Positions 31,427-32,327 of a DNA stretch of 32,327 nucleotides are shown here, one piece after another (positions within the stretch are counted from its first letter, which is position 1; each line of letters begins with the position of its first letter). The stretch comes from Dehalococcoidia bacterium. Lineage in GTDB: Bacteria; Chloroflexota; Dehalococcoidia; JAUSIH01. The position numbers were made by a program, and so were the translations under genes. The stretch is from NCBI GenBank assembly GCA_030648205.1, contig JAUSIH010000057.1, positions 1-32,327 of the forward strand. Direction: 5' to 3'. Below the pieces are notes generated by a model that saw only the letters and a list, made by a program, of their open reading frames with translations, did no database searches and was not told where the DNA came from.

Positions 31427-32327
31427 ATGCGTTCCAAGACGTGGAGCCTGGCGCTTTTCATGGGAATTCTTGCGCTGGCCGTGGGGCTGGCGGGGTGCGC
31501 GACCGCGCCCGCACCGGCCAAGCTGAAAGTGGGCCTGCTGCCCATCATAGACAGCCTGCCGTTCTATGTCGCCGATCAGGAGGGCTACTTCAAGGAGCAG
31601 GGCGTTGACGTGGAGCTGGTCACGTTCTCCAGCGCCCTGGAGCGGGACGCCGCTCTGCAGGCCAAGCAGACCGACGGACAGCTCGCCGACCTCATCGCCA
31701 CGGGGCTGTTGAACAAGGACCAGACTCGGGTGAAGATCGTGAAGGAGACCTTTCGGGGCGGCCCGGAGATGGCGATGATCTCCGTTCTGGTGGGGCCGAA
31801 CAGCCCGATCAAGTCCGCCGCCGACCTGCGGGGCAAGGAAGTAGCCGTCTCCCACAACTCGCTCATCGAGTACCTGACGGACCGGCTGGTCGCCGAGGCG
31901 GGCGTTGGCGCGGACGCCGTGAAGAAGACCGAGGTCACGCGCATCCCCGTCCGCATGGAGATGCTGGCCAAGGGCCAGGTGGCGGCGGCCACGCTGCCGG
32001 AGCCTTTGACTACCCTGGCGATTCAGGCGGGCGCCCGCGTCATCCTCTCCGACGCCAAGAGCCAGATTGGCCTGTCGGTCCTGGAGTTCCGGACTGAAAC
32101 GCTGCAAGATAACCCGGAGGGCGTGCGCCGCTTCGTCGCAGCGCACGAGAAGGCGGTGAAGGCCATCAACGCCAACAGGGCGAAGTACCTGTCGCTCCTG
32201 GCGCAGAAGGCCAATCTCCCGGCGAGCCTGGCGACGACATTCAAGGTGCCGCCATTCCCGGAGAACAAAGTGCCGAATGCCGAGGACATCAATCAGGCCC
32301 AGAAGTGGATGCTGGACAAGGGCCTCA
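31427..32327 (+). CDS. NitT/TauT-type ABC substrate-binding lipoprotein (C-terminus beyond window)
   Basis: Periplasmic-type binding protein of the NMT1/SsuA-like family. The signal MRSKTWSLALFMGILALAVG leads to a lipobox LAGC, so Cys24 should be lipidated. The mature part begins KLKVGLLPIIDSLPFYVADQ, with EGYFKEQGVDVELVTFSSAL next, typical of this family. It has 300 residues to the window edge with the frame still open. The ATG has AGGAGGG upstream and lies 8 bases after the ubiX stop, so it is probably part of the same transcript. The ligand is unknown; a link to quinone precursors or to a cofactor precursor is possible. Confidence 0.92.
   Translation, partial: MRSKTWSLALFMGILALAVGLAGCATAPAPAKLKVGLLPIIDSLPFYVADQEGYFKEQGVDVELVTFSSALERDAALQAKQTDGQLADLIATGLLNKDQTRVKIVKETFRGGPEMAMISVLVGPNSPIKSAADLRGKEVAVSHNSLIEYLTDRLVAEAGVGADAVKKTEVTRIPVRMEMLAKGQVAAATLPEPLTTLAIQAGARVILSDAKSQIGLSVLEFRTETLQDNPEGVRRFVAAHEKAVKAINANRAKYLSLLAQKANLPASLATTFKVPPFPENKVPNAEDINQAQKWMLDKGL

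Overview
The window is a high-GC bacterial chromosome segment with dense, short-spaced genes and no rRNA or tRNA gene that I can recognise. The gene set suggests a Chloroflexota bacterium, most likely in or near the Dehalococcoidia. The pointers are a menaquinone-type UbiD/UbiA/UbiX cluster, a short SWIM-finger protein, a sortase, a Nudix protein, an N-terminal fragment of a B12-type ribonucleotide reductase and several extended -10 promoters. This placement is an inference from gene content and style, not a computed phylogeny.

Layout. 1-1541 (minus): a peptide ABC transporter permease followed by its binding lipoprotein, which is cut by the window edge. 1892-5126 (plus): a truncated ribonucleotide reductase N-terminus, then folC and fabF, closed by a strong terminator. 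5260-7792 (minus): a SWIM zinc-finger protein with its own promoter, and an acyl-CoA dehydrogenase/sortase pair. 8144-9251: a membrane protein facing a Nudix hydrolase. 9300-11850 (minus): a visibly AT-richer island holding a NgoMIV-type restriction endonuclease and an amino-methyltransferase. 11908-13182 (minus): a LarA-family nickel racemase. 13461-16089 (minus): ybeY-dnaX-ybaB with ATGA overlaps. 16273-20735 (plus): recR, recO, uvrA, a DNA-repair run. 21068-22450 (plus): a DEAD-box RNA helicase with a long leader. 22656-24889 (plus): two CoA-transferase A subunits and one B subunit behind a promoter with an inverted-repeat operator. 24953-26358 (minus): a 43-residue ORF coupled to a secreted Ig-like protein, preceded by a possible structured RNA. 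26780-28139 (minus): a sulfite-oxidase-type molybdoenzyme and a membrane cytochrome b. 28432-32327 (plus): UbiD, UbiA and UbiX family enzymes and a NitT/TauT-type binding lipoprotein cut by the window edge.

How the parts relate. Several blocks are housekeeping: folate, fatty acid, clamp loader, repair. The accessory parts are the restriction-modification island, the Lar enzyme, the CoA-transferase operon, the secreted Ig protein and the molybdoenzyme/cytochrome pair. The UbiD-UbiA-UbiX order fits the late steps of the futalosine menaquinone route; the quinone made there would be a natural electron partner for the neighbouring cytochrome b module. Intergenic gaps carry palindromic repeats of types that are usually dispersed through a genome.

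The points most worth a second look are the restriction-modification island, the operator over the CoA-transferase promoter, the coupled small ORF with its structured leader, and the ribonucleotide reductase remnant. I do not see a clearly new multi-gene defence or biosynthetic system.
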